Below the pieces are notes generated by a model that searched no databases, had not been told where the DNA came from, and saw nothing but the letters and a program-made list of their open reading frames with translations. Of a stretch of 64,000 nucleotides of DNA, positions 7,936-17,702 are shown piece after piece. Origin of the DNA: Planctomycetia bacterium (lineage in GTDB: Bacteria; Planctomycetota; Phycisphaerae; UBA1845; UTPLA1); the NCBI GenBank assembly GCA_015200345.1, contig CP054187.1:2650470-2714469 (forward strand). Reading direction: 5' to 3'. Made by a program: the position numbers and the translations under genes. Position 1 is the stretch's first letter. Each line of letters begins with the position of its first letter.

Positions 7936-8568
7936 CTAACTGCTTACGTCGTTCGGATCGCCCTGGCTTTTCCCATCCCCCGTCGCTGCGTCGGCGCTGA
8001 TCGCCACGCGCGCGGGGCGAAGCACCCGATCGTGCAATCGGTAGCCCCTTTGCAATTCCGCGCAGACCGTGCCGGCCGGAAACGTCGAATTCGCATCCTG
8101 CATCAGCGCCTCGTGAATTTCCGGGTCGAACGGCCTGCCGACGGCCTCGATCGGCTCGATGCCGTGGGCCTTGAGCACTTTCGCGAACTCTTCGGCGAGC
8201 AGCTTTACACCCGCGCCGACGGGGTCGTCAGGCGGGAGGTGGTTCACGTGTTCCAGCGTGCGATCGAGGCTGTCCACGACGGGGAGCAGCTCGCGGGCGA
8301 GATCGGTCGCGGCGTGCTTGAGTGCCTGGGCGTGCTGCTGTTGCAGGCGGCGCGAGACGTTCACGGTCTCGGCCTGCGCGCGGAGATATTTGTCTTTGTA
8401 TTCCTCCACCTCGCGGCGAAGGGCGTCGATGGGATCGGCCGGCGCGGGCTGGGCCTGATCCGCCGCGGCGTCGCCCGCGTCCGTCGCGTCGCTCGGCGCA
8501 CCGCCGTCGGCGTATTGCTTCACTTCGTCATCGGTGGGGGTCACGATCCTGGGTTCTTCCTTCTTCAT
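7936..8568 (-). CDS. grpE: Nucleotide exchange factor GrpE
   Basis: GrpE releases ADP from DnaK in the DnaK-DnaJ-GrpE chaperone cycle. The protein shows an acidic, disordered N-terminus, a long coiled coil (about residues 45-100, with YKDKYLRAQAETVNVSRR), and the C-terminal beta domain with FDPEIHEALM and the LQRGYRLHDRVLRPARV signature. I chose the ATG at 8568 (MKKEEPR), which has an AGG-type site upstream; an in-frame ATG at 8586 and a GTG at 8625 are alternatives that add up to 19 residues. dnaJ lies upstream on the same strand, while dnaK is not in the window. Confidence 0.93.
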   Translation of the reverse strand: MKKEEPRIVTPTDDEVKQYADGGAPSDATDAGDAAADQAQPAPADPIDALRREVEEYKDKYLRAQAETVNVSRRLQQQHAQALKHAATDLARELLPVVDSLDRTLEHVNHLPPDDPVGAGVKLLAEEFAKVLKAHGIEPIEAVGRPFDPEIHEALMQDANSTFPAGTVCAELQRGYRLHDRVLRPARVAISADAATGDGKSQGDPNDVSS

Positions 8569-8636
8569 ATCGTTTGCCTGTTGCATCGCGCGATCATTGG
8601 TCGATTTCAACGAGGCGATCTTCACCGGTCATGTTC

Positions 8637-8663
8637 GGCCGCGCGGGCTGAAGCCCGCGGCTC
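8637..8663. repeat. 27-bp palindromic repeat, copy R1
   Basis: Palindromic core CGCGGGCTGAAGCCCGCG flanked by GGC and GCTC. It lies between dnaJ and grpE. Related copies are at 16669, 16732 and 20093. It can form an 8-bp GC-rich stem with a GA turn, like REP elements. Confidence 0.75.
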
Positions 8664-8686
8664 GTAACGGAAGTACCACCTGCGCG

Positions 8687-9826
8687 TCAATCCTTCAGGG
8701 TCGACAAGAACTCCTTCAGCTTGTCAAAAAAACCACGGCTCTCGGGCAGCACGCGCTTGTCCTCCGTCTCGGCGAACTCGCGGAGCAGTGCCTGTTGTTT
8801 GTCATTCAGCCGCCGGGGAATCTCCACCAGAACGGCCACGATCTGGTCGCCCCTGCGGCCGCTACGAACGTCGGGCAGCCCCATCTTCGGCAGGCGAATC
8901 ATTTCGCCGTGTTGCGTGCCGGCGGGGATTGTCACCACGGACTTGCCGGTCAGCGTCGGGATCTCGATCGTCGCGCCCAGCGCCAGTTGCGTGAACGACA
9001 ACGGCAGACGAAAGAGCAGATCGTTGTTGTGCCGCTCCAGGAACGGGTGCGGCTCAACACGAATGTGGCAGTGCAGGTCGCCGCGCGCCGCACCGTGATC
9101 GCCCGGCTCACCCTCCCCGCGAAGTCGAACGACCTGACCGTCGTGCACGCCCGCCGGAATCTTCACGGTGACAATCCGTCGCTTCGCCATTCGACCGCTG
9201 CCGCGACAGTCCTTGCACGCTTTCGTGATCGTGCTGCCTTTGCCCCGGCAGTCGGGGCAGGCCGTCACCACGCGCGACGAAAAGAAACCCATGCTTGTCG
9301 TGCGCTCGACCTGGCCGTAGCCGCCGCAGGTGGAGCAGCTCTTCATGGCCGTTCCCGGCTCGGCGCCCTTCCCACCGCACCGCTCGCAATAGTCGTTCCG
9401 GCTGAACTCGATTTGACGCTCGACATCGTGGGCGACTTCGGCCAGCGTCAGAACGATCTCCGTTTGCAGATCGACGCCGCGCGAGGTCCGCCGCCCGCCG
9501 CCCAGGTCGCCGAAAATGTCCCCGAAGATGTCCCCGAAGACGCTGAAGATGTCGTCGGCCCGCATGTGCGAAAAATCGTGTACCGCCGTGCCGCTTAGCC
9601 CGGCATGGCCGTAGCGATCATAGCGGCTGCGCTTCTCCGGGTCGGACAACACCTCGTAAGCCTCGGCGGCGGCCTTGAACATCTCCTCGGCATTGGGGAC
9701 GTCGCTCGCGCGGTCGGGGTGATACTTCATCGCCGCCTGACGGTAGGCGCGCTTGATCTCGTCCGGCGAGGCCTCGCGATGGACGCCGAGCACTTCGTAG
9801 TAGTCTTGTTTGATTGCCACAGGCAT
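8687..9826 (-). CDS. dnaJ: Chaperone protein DnaJ
   Basis: DnaJ delivers unfolded clients to DnaK and stimulates its ATPase. All parts of a type I DnaJ are present over 379 residues: the J domain with HPD at 36-38, a Gly/Phe-rich linker with [11 protein letters not shown] repeats, four zinc-binding CxxCxGxG motifs ([32 protein letters not shown]), and the C-terminal substrate domains. The ATG at 9826 precedes the conserved DYYEVLGV; the frame runs 15 codons further upstream without similarity. It sits between the groEL1 terminator and grpE, so dnaJ-grpE is probably a transcription unit of its own. Confidence 0.95.
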   Translation of the reverse strand: MPVAIKQDYYEVLGVHREASPDEIKRAYRQAAMKYHPDRASDVPNAEEMFKAAAEAYEVLSDPEKRSRYDRYGHAGLSGTAVHDFSHMRADDIFSVFGDIFGDIFGDLGGGRRTSRGVDLQTEIVLTLAEVAHDVERQIEFSRNDYCERCGGKGAEPGTAMKSCSTCGGYGQVERTTSMGFFSSRVVTACPDCRGKGSTITKACKDCRGSGRMAKRRIVTVKIPAGVHDGQVVRLRGEGEPGDHGAARGDLHCHIRVEPHPFLERHNNDLLFRLPLSFTQLALGATIEIPTLTGKSVVTIPAGTQHGEMIRLPKMGLPDVRSGRRGDQIVAVLVEIPRRLNDKQQALLREFAETEDKRVLPESRGFFDKLKEFLSTLKD

Positions 9827-9878
9827 CGCCGATCTTCTTGTAGCCGGCGGATCGCTTTCCGTCGGCTGCATCCGCTTG

Positions 9879-9922
9879 AAAAAACATCGGGACGCAGGCC
9901 GCGACAGGCCCCGTCCCGATGT
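9879..9922 (-). terminator. Rho-independent terminator after groEL1
   Basis: Read on the minus strand, an 11-bp perfect stem (ACATCGGGACG at 9884-9894 with CGTCCCGATGT at 9912-9922) is followed by six T residues (9879-9884, shared with the stem base). It stands 31 bases after the groEL1 stop codon and separates the chaperonin unit from dnaJ-grpE. Confidence 0.85.
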
Positions 9923-9952
9923 GTTCCATCATACGCGTGTCATTCTCTTCAT

Positions 9953-11572
9953 CTATCGGACGGAACCGGGAATCGGCTGCTCTTTGTCCTTGTCCTTCAG
10001 CTCCGTGATCATCACGTTGGACATCAGCAGCACGCCGACCACGCTGGCCGCGTTTTCCAGCGCCGAGCGGACGACCTTCGCCGGGTCGATGATGCCGGCC
10101 TTGAACAGATCGCAGAACTCATCGCGCCGGGCGTCGTAGCCGAAGCTGCCTTTGCCTTCGAGAATCTGCTCGACCACCACGGCGCCATCCTTGCCGCTGT
10201 TCTCGGCGATCTGCTTCGCCGGGGCCGACAGCGCCGAGGCGATGATCATCATGCCCGTCTTCTCGTCGCCCTCGGCGGTTTTCGCGGCGGCCTTCACGGC
10301 CTCGATGCTGCGAAGCAACGCGACGCCGCCGCCCGGGACAACGCCCTCCTCAACGGCTGCCTTTGTCGCGTGGAACGCGTCGTCCACGAGATCCTTGCGC
10401 TCCTTCACTTCGATCTCGGTCGCGCCGCCGACCCGGATCACCGCGACGCCGCCGGTCAGCTTCGCCAGACGCTCCTGGAGCTTCTCCTTGTCGTAGTCGC
10501 TGGTGGTCTTCTCGATCTGGGCGCGAATCTGATCGGCCCGCGCCGCGATGTCGCTCTTCTTGCCGGCGCCCTCGATGATCGTTGTGGTGTCCTTGGCGAT
10601 GACGACTTTCTTCGCGCGGCCGAGCTGATTCAGCTCGAGGCTCTCCAGCTTCAGACCGCGATCCTCGCTGATGAATTCCCCGCCGGTGACAACGGCCAGA
10701 TCCCCCAGCATGGCCTTGCGACGATCGCCGAAGCCCGGGGCCTTCACCGCGCAGCACTTCAGAATGCCGCGCAGGCGGTTGACCACCAGCGTCGCCAAGG
10801 CCTCACCCTCCACGTCTTCGGCGATGATCAGCAGCGGCTTGCCGCCGGTCAGAATCTTCTCCAGCAGCGGCACAAAATCGCGCAAGGAGCTGATCTTCTT
10901 CTCGTAAATGAGAATGTACGGATCTTCCAGCACGCACTCCATGTCGGCCGCATTCGTGATGAAGTACGGCGAGATGTAGCCCTTGTCGAACTGCATGCCC
11001 TCGACGACGTTCTTCTCCGTCTCGAAGCTCTTGCCCTCTTCGATGGTGATGACGCCTTCGGGACCGACCTGTTCCATCGCTTCGGCCAGCAGCTTGCCGA
11101 TCTTCTCGTCACCGTTGGCCGACACCGTGCCGACCTTCGCGATGTCCTCGCTGCCCTTGACCTTCACGGAGAGCTTGCGAATCTGCTCCACCGCCACGGC
11201 CACCGCGCGATCCATTCCGCGCTTCAGCAGCAGCGGGTTCGCGCCGGCCGTCACATTACGCAGGCCTTCCTTGAAGATGGCCTCGGCCAGCACCACGGCC
11301 GTCGTCGTGCCGTCGCCGGCGACGTCGCCCGTCTTGCTGGCAACTTCGTTCACCATCTTCGCGCCCATGTTCTCGAACGGCTCGGGCAGTTCGATCTCCT
11401 TCGAGACCGTCACGCCGTCTTTTGTTACGCGCGGCGCGCCCCAGCTCTTCTGGAGCAGCACGTTGCGGCCGGTCGGGCCGAGCGTCACCTTGACCGTCGA
11501 CGCCAGCTTCGTCAGGCCCTCGCGAACGGCCTCGGCGGCTCGCGCACTGAACATCATCTGCTTCGCTGCCAT
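9953..11572 (-). CDS. groEL: Chaperonin GroEL, paralogue 1
   Basis: A 539-residue 60-kDa chaperonin subunit that forms the double-ring folding chamber capped by GroES. The ATPase motif [23 protein letters not shown], the apical segment [19 protein letters not shown] and [11 protein letters not shown] are intact. The C-terminus ends [12 protein letters not shown] and lacks the Gly-Gly-Met tail usual for housekeeping GroEL, which suggests a specialised copy. groES is immediately upstream and a second groEL (557 residues, with GGM tail) lies beyond it. A strong terminator follows. No CIRCE element is visible upstream, so HrcA control is not supported. Confidence 0.95.
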   Translation of the reverse strand: MAAKQMMFSARAAEAVREGLTKLASTVKVTLGPTGRNVLLQKSWGAPRVTKDGVTVSKEIELPEPFENMGAKMVNEVASKTGDVAGDGTTTAVVLAEAIFKEGLRNVTAGANPLLLKRGMDRAVAVAVEQIRKLSVKVKGSEDIAKVGTVSANGDEKIGKLLAEAMEQVGPEGVITIEEGKSFETEKNVVEGMQFDKGYISPYFITNAADMECVLEDPYILIYEKKISSLRDFVPLLEKILTGGKPLLIIAEDVEGEALATLVVNRLRGILKCCAVKAPGFGDRRKAMLGDLAVVTGGEFISEDRGLKLESLELNQLGRAKKVVIAKDTTTIIEGAGKKSDIAARADQIRAQIEKTTSDYDKEKLQERLAKLTGGVAVIRVGGATEIEVKERKDLVDDAFHATKAAVEEGVVPGGGVALLRSIEAVKAAAKTAEGDEKTGMMIIASALSAPAKQIAENSGKDGAVVVEQILEGKGSFGYDARRDEFCDLFKAGIIDPAKVVRSALENAASVVGVLLMSNVMITELKDKDKEQPIPGSVR

Positions 11573-11628
11573 GGATCATTCCTCTCGATCAATGCGGCCG
11601 TCAGGGGCCGATTATCCATTCGTTCGCT

Positions 11629-11662
11629 CCCTCATCCTTTCCGGGAGAGGGCCGGAGTGGGG
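11629..11662. repeat. Degenerate half copy of the 90-bp hairpin repeat
   Basis: Between groES and groEL1, the sequence containing CGGGAGAGGGCCGGAGTGGG matches, in inverted orientation, the right half of the 90-bp repeats at 14692 and 15599, with several substitutions that weaken its stem. It probably is a decayed remnant. Confidence 0.5.
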
Positions 11663-11704
11663 TACGATGTACGAAATCGACGCGCCCACCACACCCAATT
11701 TCGA

Positions 11705-12004
11705 TTACTTCTCCAGGATCGCCAGCACGTCGCTCTCGCGGATGACCGTGTACTTCTTGCCGTTCACGGTCACTTCCGTGCCGGAATACTTGCCATAAAA
11801 CACGTCGTCGCCGACGCGGACCGACAACGGACCGCGGTTGCCGCTGTCCAGCAGCTTGCCCGGGCCGACCGCCAGCACCTTGCCGCGCGTCGGCTTTTCC
11901 TTCGCGTTGTCGGGCAGGACGATGCCGCCGGCCGTGCGCTCCTCGGCCTCATGCTGCTCGACCACGATGCGATCATCCAACGGCTTGATGTTGATGCGTC
12001 CCAT
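11705..12004 (-). CDS. groES: Co-chaperonin GroES
   Basis: A 99-residue subunit of the heptameric lid that closes the GroEL chamber. The family features are clear: [12 protein letters not shown] at the start, the mobile loop region [18 protein letters not shown], and [13 protein letters not shown] near the end. The ATG at 12004 has an AGGAG site nine bases upstream; a GTG three codons earlier would lie right against that site, so I rejected it. It stands between groEL2 and groEL1 on the same strand, so one lid protein probably serves both rings. Confidence 0.95.
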   Translation of the reverse strand: MGRINIKPLDDRIVVEQHEAEERTAGGIVLPDNAKEKPTRGKVLAVGPGKLLDSGNRGPLSVRVGDDVFYGKYSGTEVTVNGKKYTVIRESDVLAILEK

Positions 12005-12122
12005 GTCTGTCACTCCTAAGAGGTTGTCTGTTTTCTTCAGGCGCTTGGCGCCGTTTGTAACTATTGGTTGCGACTTCGAATACGATTGCTCCGCGATCGG
12101 CTCTTTGTTGACGGCGTGCGAA

Positions 12123-13796
<1,674 letters not shown>

Positions 13797-14182
13797 TTTT
13801 GCAGGTCTCCTTTTGGACGTAACCGAATGCGTGTGATCGTGTGGCGTATGCCTGTGATTTGCTTTGGGGAGGGGCGTCCGCCGCCCCGGTTCAGACCGTC
13901 TCCTCGTTCTTGCTTCGAGAATCAAGGGCAAGCCTTGTGCCGAGATGGACCGTACACTGTGGACTTTGCTTAAGTGCTGGATAGGGCTTGGGTTACCAAT
14001 TGCAATCGGGTGCTGTTATCTTTGGGCGGTCGGTCGTCAAATCTGCCACAAAGGCAGCCGCCGACGGGTGGACTGCCGAACTGTCACGGCATTTCCATCG
14101 GGGCGCGGGGCCGGTGGAGCGAGCCTGTGCGGGTCAAGGCGGAGTTAAACTGGGCTGGGAATTCACACGACGGGAGCCGCCG
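13797..14182. other. Divergent intergenic region between groEL2 and the Rieske gene
   Basis: About 386 bases that should hold the groEL2 promoter on the minus strand and the Rieske-gene promoter on the plus strand. I saw neither a CIRCE inverted repeat nor a clear sigma-32-like site. No gene is supported. Confidence 0.4.
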
Positions 14183-15460
14183 ATGAGCGATCATGTGCGA
14201 ACCATCCTTAGCCAGTATGACTCGACGGCGCCGCTGGAGCGGGCATGGACCATTCCCGCGCCGTGGTACACCGAGCCGGCGGTAGCGGAACTGGAGCAGC
14301 GGGCAGTGTTCTGGGCGAACTGGCACTACGTCTGCCCGCTGGAATGGCTCGAAGCCCCGGGTTCGTTTGCGACGGCGGTCGTCGCCGGAGAGCCGATCGT
14401 GGTGGTGCGCGGTCGGGATGGCGTGCTGCGGGCGTTTTTCAACGTGTGTCGCCATCATGCGGCGGCCGTCGCGACCGACGAATGCGGCACGTGCTCGGTG
14501 CTGCGCTGCCCGTACCACGGGTGGACCTACGATCTCGACGGTCGTCTGAAAGGCGCGCCGGAGTTTGAAGGCGTGGAGGGTTTTGATCGCGCCGCGTCGG
14601 GGCTGATGCCGGTGACGGTGGACACCTGGGAGCGATTTGTGTTCGTGCGGTTGGATTCCGGCGGGCTGACGCGATCGTCGAATCCCTTCTGCCCCTTGGG
14701 GGAGAGGTTGGGTGAGGGGGAAAAGCCGACCGAATCCACTGGTTCACCCTCACCCCGGCCCTCTCCCTTAAAGGGAGAGGGTGTGTCGACGCCGTGCGGT
14801 AGCGGCGCGGGCGCGCATCGTGCGGCCGGCGGCATGTCGCTGAAAGAGCACCTCGGCGGCATGGCGGCGGGGGTGGCGAAGCTGGAGTTGGCGCGGCTGA
14901 AGTTCTTCGAGCGGCGGCGGTGGACGCTGAATTGCAACTGGAAGGTGTACGTCGATAACTATCTCGACGGCGGGTATCACGTCCCGCATTTACATAAAAG
15001 CCTAAGCACCGTGCTGGAATACAGCGATTACCTGATCGAAAACGGCGAGCGATTCTGCCTGCAACACAGTCCGCTCAAAAGCGGCAAGGACGCCGAGACG
15101 GCCGCCGTGCGCAAGGGCGATCGGGCCTATTACTACTGGCTGCACCCGAACTTCATGCTGAACTGGTACGAAGGGGTGATGGATGTGAATCTCGTCCTGC
15201 CGCTGGGGCCGGACCGGTGCGAGGTGATTTTTGATTTCTTCTTCGACGACGTGGGCGAGTCTGCGGCGGCGCGGAACCGGGCGAGCCTGGCCGTCGGCGA
15301 GCGCGTGCAGCAGGAGGATATTGACATTTGCGAGGCGGTGCAGCGCGGCCTGCACAGCCGGGCGTACGTGGCGGGGCGATTGAGCGTGCGCCGCGAAGGG
15401 GGGGAGCATTTGTTTCATCGGTTGTTGCACGGGGATTTGACGGCGAGGTGTCGCACATAA
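14183..15460 (+). CDS. Rieske (2Fe-2S) aromatic-ring-hydroxylating oxygenase alpha subunit-like protein
   Basis: A non-heme iron oxygenase subunit of 425 residues. The Rieske cluster ligands are C89-x-H91 and C109-x2-H112 (ending CPYHGW). The catalytic-domain motif NWKVYVDNYLDGGYHVPHLH supplies the mononuclear iron His residues (H266, H271). The ATG has a GGGAG site. Between the Rieske and catalytic domains, at about residues 170-200, lies a Pro/Gly/Ser-rich insert encoded by a complete copy of a 90-bp hairpin repeat that also occurs 900 bases downstream outside any gene; the reading frame is preserved. No reductase or ferredoxin gene is adjacent. The substrate is unknown; choline- or carnitine-type monooxygenases share this architecture. 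Confidence 0.88.
   Translation: MSDHVRTILSQYDSTAPLERAWTIPAPWYTEPAVAELEQRAVFWANWHYVCPLEWLEAPGSFATAVVAGEPIVVVRGRDGVLRAFFNVCRHHAAAVATDECGTCSVLRCPYHGWTYDLDGRLKGAPEFEGVEGFDRAASGLMPVTVDTWERFVFVRLDSGGLTRSSNPFCPLGERLGEGEKPTESTGSPSPRPSPLKGEGVSTPCGSGAGAHRAAGGMSLKEHLGGMAAGVAKLELARLKFFERRRWTLNCNWKVYVDNYLDGGYHVPHLHKSLSTVLEYSDYLIENGERFCLQHSPLKSGKDAETAAVRKGDRAYYYWLHPNFMLNWYEGVMDVNLVLPLGPDRCEVIFDFFFDDVGESAAARNRASLAVGERVQQEDIDICEAVQRGLHSRAYVAGRLSVRREGGEHLFHRLLHGDLTARCRT
14692..14781. repeat. 90-bp hairpin repeat, copy A, inside the Rieske oxygenase gene
   Basis: Copy A aligns with copy B (15599-15688) over 90 bases without gaps. About 67 of 69 positions in the arms match, while the 21-base centre differs. 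Each arm can fold (CCCCTTGGGG; CCCTCTCCCTT with AAGGGAGAGGG), and GGGTGAGGG in the left arm can pair with CCCTCACCC in the right arm. Its length is a multiple of three and it contributes 30 codons. Confidence 0.8.
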
Positions 15461-15788
15461 AGTAGAATTATTATTCGCACGAAGAGAGCATAATCTTTGC
15501 AATAGCAGTTTGGTACATACGAATTTTGTGGACGCAGCTCGGGGCAGTCAGACTAGGCAGATGTTGTCAGCAGAGCAAACCGGTTTCAAACTCCTCTCCC
15601 CCTTGGGGGAGAGGTTGGGTGAGGGGGACAAGTAGTTCAACCGAAAGGATTCACCCTCACCCCGACCCTCTCCCTGAAAGGGAGAGGGGGTTTTGAAACA
15701 GCCTGTACGTTCTCCGGGCAGAGGAGGGGGTATCACACAACTGACTGGCGCTCGAGGCTCGGATGTCGCCTCACGCAACGTTTAGCAA
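15461..15788. other. Intergenic region between convergent Rieske and MlaE genes
   Basis: The 328 bases contain the intergenic copy of the 90-bp repeat and no gene. The right hairpin of the repeat is followed by TTTT on the plus strand and may also serve as the terminator of the Rieske gene. Confidence 0.5.
15599..15688. repeat. 90-bp hairpin repeat, copy B, intergenic
   Basis: Direct-orientation partner of copy A. Its left hairpin is more complete here (CTCTCCCCC with GGGGGAGAG, loop TT, starting at 15594). The right hairpin CCCTCTCCCT/AGGGAGAGGG is followed by GGTTTT. No open frame of its own, no target-site duplication seen. Confidence 0.8.
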
Positions 15789-16652
15789 TCAGATATTGAA
15801 CGCATACAGCAGCGCTGTGACGGCCACGTCGGCCGTGATGAGCGCAACGATGCATTTGACGACGGTGTTGGTGGTCGCGCGGCCGACGCCTTCGGCGCCG
15901 CCGGTGACGTTGAGTCCCTCGTAGCAGGCGATGATGGCGATGAGAAGGCCGAAGATGGGGCCTTTACCCAGGCCGCTAAGGAAGTCCTTTGTCGTGACGG
16001 CGGCCTGCGTGGCGGAGAGGTAGCGGTCTGGCGTGATATTCAAGACACCTGTCGCGGTGATGAATCCGCCGAGCACGCCGACGACGTCTGCGATGACGAT
16101 CAGCATGGTGAGCATGATGACGGTGGCGAGAAAGCGCGGCATGACGAGGAATCGCACGGGGTTCAGGGCGATCGCGCGCAGGGCCTTGATCTCTTCACCT
16201 TCGACCATCGTGCCCAGCTCGGCGGCGATGCTCGCACCGGCGAAACCGGAGAGCACAATGCCCGACAGCAGCGGCCCCAGCTCGCGGAACATGGCGATGA
16301 CGACGATGTCGGCGATGCGCTCGATCTGGCCGTAGTTGCGCAAGGTCGGGGCCATTTGCAGGCTCAAGATGATGCCGATGAAGGTCTGCACGAGGGCGAT
16401 GATGGGAATGCTGCGGATGCCGACGCGAACCATTTGCGCGAGCAGGTTTTCATAGCCGATGGGGGCCTCGCGTCGGACGGCGGTGCGGTAGAGCCAGGTG
16501 AAGGTGTCGCCGAGGAGATAGACCATGCCGCCAAGCATGGCGACGAAGCGTCGGCCGTTCTCCGCGCCGGAGAGGACGCCCTCGCCGAGCGCGGCGACGC
16601 CGCGCTGCCAGGCGGAGGGGAGCGGGTCGGATTGGGCGGAGGTGTCGCTCAT
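15789..16652 (-). CDS. MlaE family lipid ABC transporter permease
   Basis: A 287-residue inner-membrane permease of the MlaE/YrbE family, which moves phospholipids or other lipids between membranes with an MlaF-type ATPase and an MCE-domain protein. Characteristic parts are the five to six helices, FIGIILSLQMAPTLR, the ELGPLLSGIVLSGFAGASIAAELGTM region in outline, and the cytoplasmic EEIKALRAIALNPVRFLVMPR loop. The ATG at 16652 gives MSDTSAQ; five extra upstream codons are possible. The gene is followed by a convergent gene and preceded by the anti-sigma operon, so neither the ATPase nor the MCE partner is adjacent, which is unusual. Confidence 0.9.
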   Translation of the reverse strand: MSDTSAQSDPLPSAWQRGVAALGEGVLSGAENGRRFVAMLGGMVYLLGDTFTWLYRTAVRREAPIGYENLLAQMVRVGIRSIPIIALVQTFIGIILSLQMAPTLRNYGQIERIADIVVIAMFRELGPLLSGIVLSGFAGASIAAELGTMVEGEEIKALRAIALNPVRFLVMPRFLATVIMLTMLIVIADVVGVLGGFITATGVLNITPDRYLSATQAAVTTKDFLSGLGKGPIFGLLIAIIACYEGLNVTGGAEGVGRATTNTVVKCIVALITADVAVTALLYAFNI

Positions 16653-16668
16653 GAGATACCGACGCAAT

Positions 16669-16694
16669 GAGCCGCGGGCTTCAGCCCGCGCGGC
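16669..16694. repeat. 27-bp palindromic repeat family, copy R2 (inverted)
   Basis: Exact reverse complement of copy R1 over 26 bases, with core CGCGGGCTTCAGCCCGCG. It lies 17 bases upstream of the MlaE start codon and is paired in opposite orientation with copy R3, 37 bases away. Confidence 0.75.
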
Positions 16695-16731
16695 GATGGA
16701 TGCGCGATGGTCCGTTCACGCTTGTACATAA

Positions 16732-16758
16732 GGCCGCGCGAGCTGAAGCTCGCGGCTC
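16732..16758. repeat. 27-bp palindromic repeat family, copy R3
   Basis: Core CGCGAGCTGAAGCTCGCG. Relative to R1, one G-C pair of the stem is replaced by A-T on both sides, a compensatory change that keeps the hairpin. On the plus strand it is followed by TTTT. Confidence 0.75.
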
Positions 16759-16768
16759 TTTTGAATCG

Positions 16769-17116
16769 TCACGCCGTCAGGGCGGAGGCCTGATCGTCGC
16801 AGATGGTGAAAAACTTATCGAGCTTGGTGATCTCAAACACGCTGCGCACGCGGGGGTTCATGCCGAACAGAACCATCTTGCCCTTGTAGTCGCGCACGCG
16901 GCGGAAGACCTCGACCAGGGTGCCGACGCCCGACGAATCCATGTACGGCACCTCGCGCAGATCCAGCACCAATCGCTTGGGCCGCTCACCGGCCACGTCG
17001 GCCAGCGCCGCGTGCAGCGCGGGCGAATGGTGCAGGTCGATATCGCCGCCGAGGACGACGATCGTTCCGTCGTTGTGCTTGTCGATGCTTTTGACGAGGC
17101 CCGAAATTTCCGCCAT
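16769..17116 (-). CDS. STAS domain anti-sigma factor antagonist (SpoIIAA/RsbV type)
   Basis: A 115-residue single STAS domain. The MDSSGVGTLVEV motif at residues 59-70 contains the serine phosphorylated by RsbW/SpoIIAB-type kinases. In its unphosphorylated form such a protein binds the anti-sigma kinase and frees a sigma factor. The ATG at 17116 matches the family's N-terminus; the frame is open 56 codons upstream without similarity. The kinase partner is encoded 130 bases upstream on the same strand, with a HEAT-repeat lipoprotein before it. A PP2C phosphatase to complete the switch is not in the window. Confidence 0.9.
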   Translation of the reverse strand: MAEISGLVKSIDKHNDGTIVVLGGDIDLHHSPALHAALADVAGERPKRLVLDLREVPYMDSSGVGTLVEVFRRVRDYKGKMVLFGMNPRVRSVFEITKLDKFFTICDDQASALTA

Positions 17117-17246
17117 GGCTGAATTCTCTTTCTCGACGGCGCCGCCACCATCCCTGCGACGCCGCGGTCTCTCGCGAAAGGCCGGCTCATCCTTGCTTTC
17201 CGGCCGACTCCCTCTGCCGCATCCGCCGTACCGCGCCCCGCTTGCT

Positions 17247-17702
17247 TCAGGCCGATGCGCCGCCTGCCGGTTGTGGCGATACATACTTTACCATGTCGAG
17301 CTGCATTCCGCCGTCGGGCGGGCAACTGTACTCAAAAAAGTCCATTACCGTCTGTATGATGTGCACGCCGAGCCCGCCGGGGCGCACGTCCTCGAGATTT
17401 CGGCTGCGTATCGTGGCCGGGTCGACCTGCCGCCCCTGATCGCGCACGGTCACGGCGATGCCCGGGCGGCCGTCCTTCGATTTGACCGGGGCGAGCGTGA
17501 TCTGAATCGGCTGGTCGGGTTTGCCCTCGTAGCCGTGCTTGATGACGTTGGAGAGGGCTTCGTCGATGGCCCAGGTGAGCGCGTGGGCGTCGGTCTCTCC
17601 GAAGCCTTCGAGGCCGGCCATGCGCTCGACGGCACCGCGCACGATGGGCAGGCACTTGGTGCTGCTGTGGATCGAGAGTTCCACGCGGTTGGAATCCGAC
17701 AT
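17247..17702 (-). CDS. ATP-binding anti-sigma factor kinase (RsbW/SpoIIAB type)
   Basis: A 151-residue GHKL-fold ATPase without a sensor domain. The N box EALSNVIKHGY (about residues 48-58), the G1-like VRDQG and the GGLGVHII box are present. It should hold a sigma factor inactive and phosphorylate the STAS antagonist encoded next to it. Its ATG overlaps the stop codon of the upstream lipoprotein gene by one base (TGATG), which implies coupled translation. Which sigma factor it binds cannot be read from the sequence; no RsbW-dependent SigB-like gene is nearby. Confidence 0.88.
   Translation of the reverse strand: MSDSNRVELSIHSSTKCLPIVRGAVERMAGLEGFGETDAHALTWAIDEALSNVIKHGYEGKPDQPIQITLAPVKSKDGRPGIAVTVRDQGRQVDPATIRSRNLEDVRPGGLGVHIIQTVMDFFEYSCPPDGGMQLDMVKYVSPQPAGGASA

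Noticed and set aside
9605..12019. An open frame of about 800 codons on the plus strand opposite dnaJ, groEL1 and groES
   Set aside because: It is the antisense of three clearly conserved genes. High GC content in third positions keeps the opposite frame open; the translation is Arg/His/Leu-rich with no family features.
14692..15688. The two 90-bp repeats as the ends of a composite transposon or insertion sequence
   Set aside because: The DNA between them is the rest of the Rieske gene, with no transposase; the copies are in direct orientation and show no target-site duplication.
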